From Deltaproteobacteria bacterium (GTDB lineage Bacteria; Desulfobacterota; Syntrophorhabdia; Syntrophorhabdales; Syntrophorhabdaceae): DNA of 38,981 bases. A model generated the notes under the pieces. It worked only from the letters and a program-made list of their open reading frames with translations, ran no database searches and was not told the origin of the DNA. Below are positions 15,764 to 24,272 of the stretch, one piece after another (within the stretch, counting starts at the first letter, position 1; each line of letters opens with the position of its first letter). The stretch covers positions 1 through 38,981 of the forward strand of contig JAKQBZ010000059.1 of the NCBI GenBank assembly GCA_029559435.1, given 5' to 3'. Position numbers and translations under genes: made by a program.

Positions 15764-17068
15764 ATGGATTTAAGAACGATCAGATCTGTATTTATTGGTG
15801 TGTTCTGCCTGGTGCTGGTGTCGGCCGGGTCGGTTTCAGGGGCTGGGTTTGCCCTCATTGAACAGGGCGTAAGCGGCCTCGGGAACGCGTTCGCAGGCGG
15901 CGCAGCCTCGGCCGAGGACGCCACAACGGTCTTTTACAATCCCGCCGGCATGACGAGGGTCCCGACGCAGTTCATCGCCGCGGCGAATATTATAAAGCCG
16001 ACCTTCACGTTCAGGAACGAAGGCTCAACCCACTCCACAGGCGCTGCCCTTATCGGCAACTACGGCGGGAACGCCGGCGTCACGAAGCTCGTTCCGAACG
16101 TTTACTATGTCAAGAAGATCGACAAGCTCGCCCTTGGCATAGGCATCAACGCCCCCTTCGGCCTTGCCACGAAATACGACAACAGGTGGGTCGGAAGATA
16201 CCATGCCATCGAGTCGGATCTTACCAACATCAATATCAACCCTTCCGCCGCTTACCGCTTCAACGAGAAGCTGAGCGTAGGCGGAGGGATAAATATCGGC
16301 TATGTCAAGGCGATACTGACCAACGCCGTTGATTTTGGGTCCATCATAGTAGTGGCCCCGCAGAATGCCGACGGCTTTGTAAAGCTCCAGGGCGACGCAT
16401 GGGGCGTGGGATGGAACCTGGGCCTTCTCTATGAGTTTACCAAGCAGACGCGGGTTGGGGTAGCCTATCGCTCGAAGATCAACTACACCCTTGAGGGGAC
16501 CGCAAAGTTCTCCAATGTCCCCGGCGTCCTGCTCGCCTTGCCGAACTTCAAGAACGACAAGATCAGCGCGCACCTGACCACTCCCGATTCCCTGTCAATG
16601 AGCTTCTTCCACGGCTTCAATCCCAGGTGGTCGATCATGGGCGACGTTACCTGGACGAACTGGAACACCTTCGACGAGCTCCGCATCCGCTTTAATAACG
16701 GACGCACAGATTCCGTTGTAACAACAGATTGGAAACAGGTATTACGCTATTCTCTTGGCGCGACGTACACGCCGAACAAGACCTGGACCTTCCGTGCCGG
16801 CACCGCCTACGACCAGGCTCCCGTTCCCAGCAACAGGAGGAGGACGGCGAGGATCCCCGATGCGGACCGCTTATGGCTCGCCCTCGGCGCAGGGTATGGG
16901 TTTACCGATGCGCTAAAGCTCAATGTCGGCTACGTGCACCTCTTTATCGACGACACGAAGATCACCAAGTCGACCGTCGATCCTGAGGATAACCGGAGAG
17001 GAGGGCTGCTGGGCACTTACAGCGGATCAGTGAACATCGTCAGCGCGGAGCTGAAATGGGTTTTTTAA
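15764..17068 (+). CDS. FadL/OmpP1/TodX family outer-membrane transport protein
   Basis: A 434-residue protein with an N-terminal signal peptide (about 1-26, ending VSAGSVSGA). The mature start GFALIEQGVSGLGNAFAGGAA is the FadL plug signature, followed by EDATTVFYNPAGMTR (51-65). The remainder has alternating beta-strand character and the last residues SAELKWVF end in an aromatic residue, as outer-membrane barrels do. FadL-type channels carry long-chain fatty acids or hydrophobic aromatics into the periplasm. It lies 43 nt after degV and directly abuts the cyclase gene. This suggests a path from uptake (FadL) to activation (FakAB). A GAAGGAGGGGG site precedes the ATG. Confidence 0.9.
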   Translation: MDLRTIRSVFIGVFCLVLVSAGSVSGAGFALIEQGVSGLGNAFAGGAASAEDATTVFYNPAGMTRVPTQFIAAANIIKPTFTFRNEGSTHSTGAALIGNYGGNAGVTKLVPNVYYVKKIDKLALGIGINAPFGLATKYDNRWVGRYHAIESDLTNININPSAAYRFNEKLSVGGGINIGYVKAILTNAVDFGSIIVVAPQNADGFVKLQGDAWGVGWNLGLLYEFTKQTRVGVAYRSKINYTLEGTAKFSNVPGVLLALPNFKNDKISAHLTTPDSLSMSFFHGFNPRWSIMGDVTWTNWNTFDELRIRFNNGRTDSVVTTDWKQVLRYSLGATYTPNKTWTFRAGTAYDQAPVPSNRRRTARIPDADRLWLALGAGYGFTDALKLNVGYVHLFIDDTKITKSTVDPEDNRRGGLLGTYSGSVNIVSAELKWVF

Positions 17069-19147
17069 TTGGCTGAACAAAAGAACCGCATCAGGAACAT
17101 TGTTGTCCTGGCGGTTGCTGCGTTTGCTGTTTCACTTGCCCTGTACGGAACGAACACGCTGCACCTCTTTGAGCTGAAGGCCTTCGACCTCTACTCCCGA
17201 ATTCTCAACCCCGCCCGCTCAACCGACAGGATTGCGATCATTGAGGTAGACCAGCGAAGCATTGATGCGCTGAGCGGGGAGAATATCAACTGGCCGTGGC
17301 CGCGGCAGATGTACGCCCCGATCGTCGAGTATCTCTCAGAGGCCGAGGCCGTCTTTATCGATATCCTCTTCACAGAGCCGTCGTCATACGGGCAGGAAGA
17401 CGACCTTGTCCTTGCGGAGGCTATCGAAAGGGCATCCAACGTCTACCTCCCTTTTTTCCTCTCGAAAAATCCCGGGAGGATATCCCCGGAAGACGTGCTG
17501 TTCATAAAGAAATATTCGGCCGGTGAAATACACGACAAACCCTCGCCATACCGCTCTGCTGCCGTCCCCATCGATCCCCTGAGGGCGCACGTGGCCGGGG
17601 CGGGGAATGTCGCGATCGGCCCCGATGAAGACGGCGTCTACCGCACCATCCCCCTTCTTTTCCAGTTCCAGGAAAAGGTTGTGCCGAATCTCGTATTCTC
17701 TTATTTTATCAAGCAGGCGAAAGGGGATATTGTGAAACAGGCCTCTACCGCAGAAAATGTCCTGCTGCGCTATTTCCGGGAGCCGAGGCCCTTTCGGTCC
17801 TTTTCAGCGGTGGACATCCTGAACGCTGCGATCGGCAAAGACCCCATGCAGTCCATGCGCGTAAAAAAAGGATCCTTCAAGGGCAAGGCCGTATTTATCG
17901 GGATGACAGCGGCAGGGCTGTACGACCTGAAGCCGACGCCTGTCTCCTCGGTCTCAACAGGGGTTCATATTCACGCCACCCTCTTCGACAATCTCCGGGA
18001 ACGAAATTTTATGAGGGCGGTGCACCCCTTCTTCGTTGTGCTGGCCATGCTTTTGATCGCCGTCTTTGTATGCGCCTTTGTCCTTTTCCATTATACAATT
18101 GTGAAAAATCTTGCCCTGTTCCTGGGCGCGTTTTTTATAATACTCGGGGCGACGTCCCTGCTTTTTCTCAACGCCCGCTATTTCCCTGTCGTCTATCCCG
18201 TTGTTGCCCTTGTCATAAGCTTTATCCTTTCCGTGGCGTTCAGCTACGCGGCGGAAGGGAAAGAGCGCATCTTTATCAGGCGCACCTTCTCGCAGTATAT
18301 GGACAAGACGCTTGTTGACCATGTCCTGCAAAATCCGGAGATCATCAAGCCCGGCGGCAGCAGGCTGCGGGTAACGGTATTCTTCGCCGATATCGCCGGA
18401 TTTACGACCATATCGGAGCAGAACCCCCCTGAAGAAACAGCGAAGATGCTGCACGTTGTCCTCGATGCGCTCACAGAGGTCGTTATAAAAGAAAAGGGGG
18501 TTATCGACAAGTACATAGGCGACTGCGTTATGGCATTCTGGGGCGCCCCGCTCCATACCGAGAACGATGAGATCAACGCCTGCCGGGCTGCCCTTAACTG
18601 CATTGCGGAACTCGGCAGCATCAATGAGAGGTTTCAAGGCGAAGGCATGCCCCGCATATCTATCAGGATCGGGATCCATTCAGGCGATGCCGTTGCAGGC
18701 AACCTGGGGAGCACGAGGCTCTTTGATTATACCGTTGTCGGCGATACGGTAAATACCGCCTCGAGGCTCGAATCCGTCAACAAGGTCTTCCGCACGGGCA
18801 TCATTGCAAGCGAGAAGACCCTTGAAAAGACCGGCGGTCTTTTCCTTGCCAGGGAGCTTGGCCTTATTGAGGTAAAGGGCAAGAAGGAGCCTGTCCGCAT
18901 CTATGAGCTGATGGCGGAGGCCGAAGGCGCCGGAGAGGGCCTGAAGGAAAAGGCGGCGCTTTTCCATGAGGCCCTGGCGCTTTACAGGCAGGAGGGGTTT
19001 GCTGACGCAGCAGCCCTGTTTGCTGCTATCCTCGAACGCTATCCGGACGACGGGCCCGCCGCATTTTATAAAAAGCGGTGCGAGGACCTCATGGCGCATT
19101 TTCCTTTGACAAAATCGTGGGACATCCTTACAATGACTGAGAAATGA
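17069..19147 (+). CDS. CHASE2-domain class III adenylate cyclase
   Basis: A 692-residue membrane receptor cyclase. One membrane segment (10-27) is followed by an extracytoplasmic CHASE2 domain (about 35-310, including RIAIIEVDQRSIDALSG). Three membrane segments follow (about 320-395), then a cytoplasmic cyclase domain (about 430-615). The metal-binding aspartates are Asp441 (FFADIAGFTT) and Asp485 (YIGDCVMAFWG). Lys481 and Asp553 (FDYTVVGD) favour ATP over GTP, and Asn562 and Arg566 (NTASRLE) complete the site. It should therefore be catalytically competent. The tail (about 625-670) looks TPR-like. Translation starts at a TTG immediately after the fadL stop codon, with zero gap, and the stop overlaps the next gene, so expression is tightly coupled. 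Confidence 0.9.
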   Translation: MAEQKNRIRNIVVLAVAAFAVSLALYGTNTLHLFELKAFDLYSRILNPARSTDRIAIIEVDQRSIDALSGENINWPWPRQMYAPIVEYLSEAEAVFIDILFTEPSSYGQEDDLVLAEAIERASNVYLPFFLSKNPGRISPEDVLFIKKYSAGEIHDKPSPYRSAAVPIDPLRAHVAGAGNVAIGPDEDGVYRTIPLLFQFQEKVVPNLVFSYFIKQAKGDIVKQASTAENVLLRYFREPRPFRSFSAVDILNAAIGKDPMQSMRVKKGSFKGKAVFIGMTAAGLYDLKPTPVSSVSTGVHIHATLFDNLRERNFMRAVHPFFVVLAMLLIAVFVCAFVLFHYTIVKNLALFLGAFFIILGATSLLFLNARYFPVVYPVVALVISFILSVAFSYAAEGKERIFIRRTFSQYMDKTLVDHVLQNPEIIKPGGSRLRVTVFFADIAGFTTISEQNPPEETAKMLHVVLDALTEVVIKEKGVIDKYIGDCVMAFWGAPLHTENDEINACRAALNCIAELGSINERFQGEGMPRISIRIGIHSGDAVAGNLGSTRLFDYTVVGDTVNTASRLESVNKVFRTGIIASEKTLEKTGGLFLARELGLIEVKGKKEPVRIYELMAEAEGAGEGLKEKAALFHEALALYRQEGFADAAALFAAILERYPDDGPAAFYKKRCEDLMAHFPLTKSWDILTMTEK

Positions 19148-19614
19148 AGAGCAGAACAGCAGCGGTCATCTTGATCATTCTCCTTGCGCCTGTCCCGGTC
19201 TTTGCCGAACAGGCCTCCGTCATCACAAAAGAGAATGCCGTCCGCGAATATTGCAGATTTTTTGCGCCCGTTGTTGCGCCGGTGAGATACAAAGACATTC
19301 TTGAGATTGTTTCTCCGCAGGGCGACTGGTTCAAGGTCAGGTATAAGGGGACAGAAGGGTGCATCCATAAGGCTGCCATAGAAAAGAGGACCGCTTCCTT
19401 TTCGGGCGCGGCGCTGCCGGGGAAGGGGACAGGCGCCGTATCGGAGAGCGAGGCGGCGCTGGCCGGAAAAGGCTTCAACCCCCAGGTTGAGGCATCGTAT
19501 AGAAAAAAATATCCCGCAATGAGATACAGCCTTGTTGACAGCATAGAACATGATAAGGTTTCTGAAAAAGAGATTGCCTTTTTTATTACCAGCGGAGGGC
19601 TCAACAAGCCGTGA
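19144..19614 (+). CDS. secreted SH3-like domain protein
   Basis: A 156-residue protein with a signal peptide (1-21, ending PVFAEQA). It is followed by a small bacterial SH3-like fold (about 30-75: APVVAPVRYKDILEIVSPQGDWFKVRYKGTEGCIHKAAI). The remainder is low in recognisable domains and charged. The ATG overlaps the cyclase stop codon (ATGA) and the stop overlaps the GTG of the protease gene, so it is the middle member of a coupled set. Periplasmic SH3 domains commonly bind peptidoglycan or protein tails. A role in sensing or scaffolding for the CHASE2 receptor or the protease is possible but is only inferred from position. Confidence 0.72.
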   Translation: MKSRTAAVILIILLAPVPVFAEQASVITKENAVREYCRFFAPVVAPVRYKDILEIVSPQGDWFKVRYKGTEGCIHKAAIEKRTASFSGAALPGKGTGAVSESEAALAGKGFNPQVEASYRKKYPAMRYSLVDSIEHDKVSEKEIAFFITSGGLNKP

Positions 19615-20489
19615 CGAAGAGGATAACCGTTTTCGTTTTCTTGATGTTCTTTGCGCTTCACCCGGCAAGCCATGCGATCGACCTTCGCGGGATCACGAAA
19701 CATCTCGATACGTTGAAATCAGTGGTGGGCGCCACAACAAAGGCCGCCCGGCCTATTTCCGACGAAGAAGAATACTATCTCGGCAGGGCTGTGGCCGCGC
19801 GCATCCTCGGAACCTACCCGCTCTCGAACGACAAAGGCCTGACGGAGTATGTGAACCTGATCGGGAAGGCGGTCTCCTTGTCCTCCGATAAACCGTTCAC
19901 CTATGGAGGATACCATTTTGCCGTCCTCGAAACGGACGAAATAAACGCATTTGCCTGTCCCGGCGGCATCATCTTCGTAACGAAAGGCATGGCGGGCATG
20001 ACAACAAACGAGGAAGAGCTTGCCGCTGTGCTGGCACACGAGATCGCACACATCAATAAGCGTGACGGCATAGCAGCGATAAAAAGCTCGCGATGGACAG
20101 AGGCGCTTGCCGTGATAGGAACAGAAGCTGCGCGGACGTACAGCTCATCGGATGTGGCGAAGCTTGTGGCCGTATTTGAAGGAAGCATCGATGACGTATT
20201 CAAGACCCTCGTCGTCAACGGCTACAGCAGATCGCAGGAATTTGCCGCCGACGAGTCTGCATTGCAGTATCTCCTCCGCAGCGGGTACGATCCCGAATCC
20301 CTCAATGCCTTCCTGAAGCGCCTTGCCGGCAGAGGCGGCCCTTCGGGCGGCGGCATAACGGCGACCCACCCCGAAACAGCCGACAGGATAGACAATGTTG
20401 CAGGCAAGGTCCCGTCAGGGCAAACAGATCCTCAATCGGTCCAGATCCGCACCGCAAGGTTCATGGAAGTAATGAAGCCGGCAAAATAA
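19611..20489 (+). CDS. M48 family periplasmic metalloprotease
   Basis: A 292-residue protein with an N-terminal signal peptide or anchor (1-22). It has the zinc motif AHEIAHI with His143, Glu144 and His147, and a third ligand near Glu216 in SRSQEFAADESA. Late THPETADRI is typical of the BepA/Oma1-like M48 group, whose members handle outer-membrane proteins or degrade misfolded ones. Translation starts at GTG overlapping the SH3 gene stop (GTGA). Unlike E. coli BepA it lacks a long TPR tail, as it ends about 60 residues after the third ligand. It closes the predicted fakA-to-protease operon and may look after the FadL channel encoded upstream (inference). Confidence 0.85.
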   Translation: MTKRITVFVFLMFFALHPASHAIDLRGITKHLDTLKSVVGATTKAARPISDEEEYYLGRAVAARILGTYPLSNDKGLTEYVNLIGKAVSLSSDKPFTYGGYHFAVLETDEINAFACPGGIIFVTKGMAGMTTNEEELAAVLAHEIAHINKRDGIAAIKSSRWTEALAVIGTEAARTYSSSDVAKLVAVFEGSIDDVFKTLVVNGYSRSQEFAADESALQYLLRSGYDPESLNAFLKRLAGRGGPSGGGITATHPETADRIDNVAGKVPSGQTDPQSVQIRTARFMEVMKPAK

Positions 20490-20496
20490 TTCCACA

Positions 20497-20552
20497 AGCT
20501 ATCAGCAGTCAGCTATCAGCGTCGATAATCGATCATCGAGTATCGAGCGACG
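20497..20552. repeat. period-7 array, AGCTATC family (8 heptads)
   Basis: Exactly eight consecutive heptads, beginning AGCTATC, AGCAGTC and ending AGTATCG, AGCGACG, fill 56 nt just after the protease gene. Each heptad differs from its neighbours at one to four positions. It is the cleanest example of the 7-nt period in the window. Confidence 0.85.
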
Positions 20553-20584
20553 CGTACCCAGCATTCTGTCAGTTGCAGTATCTC

Positions 20585-20612
20585 TTGATTAAAGCCTGAA
20601 AATGCTTATACT
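20585..20612 (+). promoter_or_regulatory. predicted sigma70 promoter of htpX
   Basis: TTGATT (20585-20590), a 16-nt spacer and TATACT (20607-20612). The predicted start near 20619 leaves a leader of about 24 nt holding the ACGGAGGTAC ribosome-binding site before ATG 20643. Confidence 0.55.
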
Positions 20613-20642
20613 AATGATAAGTATCCGATAACGGAGGTACGA

Positions 20643-21497
20643 ATGAATCAGGCAAAGACATTCTTTCTGATGGTGGTGCTGACAGTAATATTTGTCGCCA
20701 TTGGAAGCATGATCGGAGGAAGCTCAGGCGCATATATAGCCTTTTCCATTGCTGTTGTCATGAATTTTGTGAGCTACTGGTTTTCCGACAGGATCGTCCT
20801 CGCCATGTACAGGGCAAAGCAGGTCTCGGAGAACGAGGCCCCCCAACTATACGCTACTATTGCATCTCTTGCCCAGAAGGCGTCCATACCAATGCCGAAG
20901 GTCTACATCATAGAGAACGACAGCCCGAACGCCTTTGCAACAGGAAGAGATCCGTCTCACGGCGTCGTCGCCGTTACGACGGGCATCATGAGAATACTGA
21001 GCAGGAACGAGCTGGAGGGCGTCCTCGCGCACGAGATATCGCACATAAAGCACAGGGACATCCTGATCCAGAGCGTTGCTGCAACGCTCGCGGGGGCAAT
21101 TACGATGATCGCGAACATAGCGCGATTTGCAGCATTCTTCGGCGGTTCACACAGTGACGACGACGAAGGCGGAGGCAACATTTTCAGCGTAATCATCTTT
21201 TCCATGATCGCTGCCTTTGCCGCTATGCTTATACAGCTTGCAATTTCGCGGTCCAGGGAGTATCTTGCCGACGACGGCGGCGCGAGGCTTTCCGGAAACC
21301 CGCTCTTTCTTTCCGGTGCATTGAAAAAGCTCCACGCCGGCGTCGCACACACCCCGATGAACGATGCGAACCCTTCAACGGCGCCGCTGTTCATCGTCAA
21401 CCCCTTCAGCGCAAAAGGCATCCTGTCTCTTTTCAGCACTCATCCTCCAATAGAAGAGCGGATCAAGAGATTGGAGGATATGGCACATAGAAGATAA
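20643..21497 (+). CDS. htpX: inner-membrane zinc protease HtpX
   Basis: A 284-residue M48B membrane protease of standard length. Two N-terminal membrane segments (about 6-45) precede the catalytic domain. HEISH at 130-134 supplies two zinc ligands and the catalytic Glu. Two further hydrophobic segments (about 145-165 and 178-198) are followed by SREYLADDGGARLSGNP, which holds the third ligand. FSTHPPIEERI near the end is characteristic. HtpX degrades damaged membrane proteins with its active site on the cytoplasmic side. It has its own predicted promoter and a strong GGAGG site. Its 3' end overlaps the predicted AUA start of rsmB by 11 nt, so the two are likely co-transcribed. Confidence 0.93.
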   Translation: MNQAKTFFLMVVLTVIFVAIGSMIGGSSGAYIAFSIAVVMNFVSYWFSDRIVLAMYRAKQVSENEAPQLYATIASLAQKASIPMPKVYIIENDSPNAFATGRDPSHGVVAVTTGIMRILSRNELEGVLAHEISHIKHRDILIQSVAATLAGAITMIANIARFAAFFGGSHSDDDEGGGNIFSVIIFSMIAAFAAMLIQLAISRSREYLADDGGARLSGNPLFLSGALKKLHAGVAHTPMNDANPSTAPLFIVNPFSAKGILSLFSTHPPIEERIKRLEDMAHRR

Positions 21498-22772
21498 TTC
21501 CGCAAACGCCGCACGGGAGCTGTCCGTCAGGATCATTAAGAAGGTTGAAAAAGGTGCATTTCTTGATGAGGCCATAGGCTATTTTTTTTCAAAGCACCCT
21601 TTGCCGGAATCGCAAAAAGGGTTTATATACGAGATGGCCGCGGGGGCGGTACGATGGAAGTCGTATTTTAACTGGGCTCTCTCCCTTTATACGAAAAGGC
21701 CTATCGGGAGCGACCTGCGGTACCTGTTGTGGCTCAGCCTTTATCAGATATCCTTCATGCAAAAGGCCCCGTACCACGTTGTCAACGAGGTCGTAAGCTA
21801 CGTGAAAAAGGAGAAAGGGAAGGGGGCCGCAAATTTTGTCAACGCAATTTTACGGCAGTACCTGAGAGACAGAGATGCCCTCCGGGACGGCAGGACCTCG
21901 CGGCTTGTTGCAGACAACCTGTCGGTCCGGCATTCCTTCCCTGAATGGATCACGGAAAGATGGCACAAAAGGTTCGGCAGGCAAAAAACCATAGAACTTC
22001 TTACCGCCCTCAACAAAACGCCCGACTTTGCGCTCCGGGTGAACGAAAAGAAGATCTCTGTTGAGGAAGCGGCCACGCAGCTCGAAGTGGACGGCATAGG
22101 GACAAAGAGGGGAGTTTTGTTGCCGGCCGCCCTGCACGTTGGAAAGCTGGCGCCGGTTTTGAAGCACAGGCTGTTTCAACATGGCATGGTAACGGTCCAG
22201 GACGAGGCGTCCCAGCTTGTCAGCCTGTCCATCGTCCCCCGGGCGGGGACAGGATACTTGATGCCTGCGCGGGTTCAGGGACAAAGACCCATCATATGAA
22301 GGACATTGCGGCACATGCATTGATAGTCTCAATGGACAGGGAGGCCAAAAGGCTGGAGCTTGTCCGCAACGAAGGAAACCGCGTTCTCGGCGATGCATCA
22401 CGCCCTCCTTTCAGAGAAGAATCCTTCGACGCTATACTGGTCGACGCGCCCTGTTCATCGCTTGGGATCATACGCAAGCACCCTGAGATCAAATGGCACA
22501 AAAGGGAAAAAGACATCAGCGCGCTTGGCGACTCCCAGGTGAAGCTGCTTAAAACCCTCTGGGGCGCCCTGAAAACAGGCGGCCGCATGGTATACAGCGT
22601 CTGCTCTTTCGAGCCGGAGGAAACGACGGGCGTCATCGAAAGGCTCAGAAGGTCGGAGAAGTTTACCCTTGAAAATCCCTTGCCGTTTCTGTTTAATAAG
22701 GAATACTTTTTATCGCTTCCGCACGAGACAGGCATGGACGGGTTCTTTATCGCTAAACTGAGAAAATTATGA
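21487..22772 (+). pseudogene. rsmB: rsmB (16S rRNA m5C967 methyltransferase), interrupted by a single-base frameshift
   Basis: The NusB-like N-terminal domain and first half run in one frame up to DEASQLVSLSIVPRAG (about base 22248). The catalytic half continues in the next frame as ILDACAGSGTKT, DAPCSSLGIIRKHPEIKW and YSVCSFEPEE. Adding one G to the GGGG run at 22245-22248 restores a single frame of about 428 residues, the normal RsmB length. DAPCSS and SVCSFEP hold the two conserved cysteines. The SAM loop CAGSGTKT departs from the usual CAAPGGKT. No ATG, GTG or TTG start precedes the conserved N-terminus; GGAGG at 21473-21477 lies 9 nt before an ATA at 21487, which is the best start. It is either a real recent mutation or a homopolymer error. 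PASTA and rpe genes follow with overlaps. Confidence 0.8.
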
Positions 22773-23479
22773 AGTGGCTTAAAAACTTACTCTACTTTTT
22801 TGTCCCTATATCGGCATTTATTTTGTCCATGTATTTTACCATAGACATAGTTCTCAAGGGGCAGGAGACTACCGTGTGCCCCGACGTGAGAGGGAAAAAG
22901 GTCGAGGTGGCAAAAGAGATGGCCAGGAACAAAGGGCTTAGCCTGATCATCCTCCGTTATGAAAGAAGAAACGACGTCCCGTACAACCATATTACCGTAC
23001 AAAAACCGGATGCAAACATTGCCATCAGGAAGGGCAGGATACTCTACGTCATCGTCTCAGAGGGCCCCCAGCTCGTTGAAGTGCCGGCCCTTACGGGCCA
23101 ACCGTTGGAGAAGGCCGCCGAGATACTTGGCGAAAAGCTTATCACTATCAGGAAAACCATATATATACCGCATGAAAAGACAGGAAGGGTAGTCGCCCAG
23201 GTGCCAAAGGGAGGCAGCACCATTCTCGAACAGGGCGGGGTAACCCTCGTCGTGGGAAGCGAACAAAGGCCTTTCTATATGCTGCCTGTAATAACGGATG
23301 CCAACATAGACGCACTGCTGGATGAAATGGAAATGAAAAGGATCAGATACACAATACAATACGGAAGCAATGGACATGCACCCGGAAGGACGGACATCAA
23401 AACATCGATACCGCCAAAGACTATCTTCAACAACGACAATGAATTGATCATCAAAATAAATACCGGAGGGCAAATATGA
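22769..23479 (+). CDS. membrane-anchored PASTA domain protein
   Basis: A 236-residue protein with a short cytoplasmic start, one membrane segment (8-29) and an outside part made of PASTA repeats. The first repeat runs about 35-100 (VCPDVRGKKVEVAKEMARNKG, ending ILYVIVSEGP). The second runs about 101-168 (VEVPALTGQPLEKAAEILGE, ending VTLVVGSE). A partial third is ILPVITD-like from about 172. PASTA domains bind peptidoglycan or muropeptides. Here no kinase domain is present. The rsmB - PASTA - rpe order is familiar from Deltaproteobacteria, but the function of the stand-alone protein is not known. The ATG overlaps the rsmB stop (ATGA) and its stop overlaps the rpe start. Confidence 0.83.
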   Translation: MKWLKNLLYFFVPISAFILSMYFTIDIVLKGQETTVCPDVRGKKVEVAKEMARNKGLSLIILRYERRNDVPYNHITVQKPDANIAIRKGRILYVIVSEGPQLVEVPALTGQPLEKAAEILGEKLITIRKTIYIPHEKTGRVVAQVPKGGSTILEQGGVTLVVGSEQRPFYMLPVITDANIDALLDEMEMKRIRYTIQYGSNGHAPGRTDIKTSIPPKTIFNNDNELIIKINTGGQI

Positions 23480-24138
23480 GAAGAGTCTTCATAGCTCCTT
23501 CTATTTTGTCATGTAATTTTCTTACGCTTGAGAAGGAGATAAAGGATGTGGAAAGGGCCGGCGCAGACTTGATACATATCGACGTCATGGACGGCCATTT
23601 TGTTCCCAATATCACCATCGGCCCCATGATCGTTGAAGCGGTAAAAAGGGTCGCCACAAAGCCGCTTGACGTTCACCTCATGATCGAAAGCCCGGCAAGG
23701 TACGCGGAAGACTTTATTTCTGCAGGCGCTGACATCGTGACGGTGCACGTTGAAGCAGACTACCATCTCTTCAGGACGGTCGATGTTATAAAATCGATGG
23801 GGAAAAAGGCGGGCGTCTCCCTGAACCCGTCAACCCCGCTTTCAAAGCTTGACCACATTATCAGCGAGGTGGACATGGTGCTGATCATGAGCGTCAACCC
23901 GGGTTTTGGCGGGCAGCGATATATCGCTGCCATGGATGAGAAGATAAAAAAGACAAGGCAGATGATAGAGGAATCAGGACGGTCAATAGACCTTGAGGTC
24001 GATGGCGGCATAAAAACAGAGAACGCAAAAAGGGCAGTCGATGCGGGCGCGAACATCCTTGTCCTGGGCACCGGCATCTTCCACACAAAGGATTATCAAA
24101 AGACAATAGAGGAAGTGAGGAAGAGGGTGGGAGAATGA
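23476..24138 (+). CDS. rpe: ribulose-phosphate 3-epimerase
   Basis: A 220-residue TIM-barrel enzyme with every family motif: APSILSCNF (7-15), HIDVMDGHFVPN with His34 and Asp36, DVHLMIE with His67, SLNPSTPL, MSVNPGFGGQ and LEVDGGI with Asp176. The His/Asp residues are the metal ligands and the two aspartates the acid-base pair. It interconverts ribulose 5-phosphate and xylulose 5-phosphate in the cytoplasm. The length is standard. The start ATG overlaps the PASTA gene stop by 4 nt, which makes rsmB, PASTA and rpe one transcription unit. After the stop the period-7 repeats begin within 40 nt. Confidence 0.95.
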   Translation: MRRVFIAPSILSCNFLTLEKEIKDVERAGADLIHIDVMDGHFVPNITIGPMIVEAVKRVATKPLDVHLMIESPARYAEDFISAGADIVTVHVEADYHLFRTVDVIKSMGKKAGVSLNPSTPLSKLDHIISEVDMVLIMSVNPGFGGQRYIAAMDEKIKKTRQMIEESGRSIDLEVDGGIKTENAKRAVDAGANILVLGTGIFHTKDYQKTIEEVRKRVGE

Positions 24139-24176
24139 GTGGATGGGAAGATGGTCGCTGGATGCTCGATACTTTT

Positions 24177-24262
24177 TCAGCCATTAGCTTTCAGCGATCA
24201 GCTATCGGCATAAAGCCTTTTTTGTTTCAGCTGACGGCTGTGTGCTGAAAGCTGATAGCAGG
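24177..24262. repeat. period-7 repeat, AGCTATC family, inverted arms
   Basis: The left arm (24177-24217) has heptads such as CAGCGAT and CAGCTAT. The right arm (24225-24262) carries the inverse words GTGCTGA, AAGCTGA, TAGCAGG. It fills most of the gap between rpe and the DUF3786 gene. Confidence 0.75.
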
Positions 24263-24272
24263 TTTTGATGCC

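Noticed and set aside
20497-20552. The eight-heptad array as a CRISPR or tandem satellite
   Set aside because: Units are 7 nt with no spacers and are degenerate; no cas genes are near.
22297-22299. In-frame TGA of the first rsmB half as a possible selenocysteine codon
   Set aside because: The conserved sequence continues in a different frame before this codon, so it is a frameshift and not recoding.
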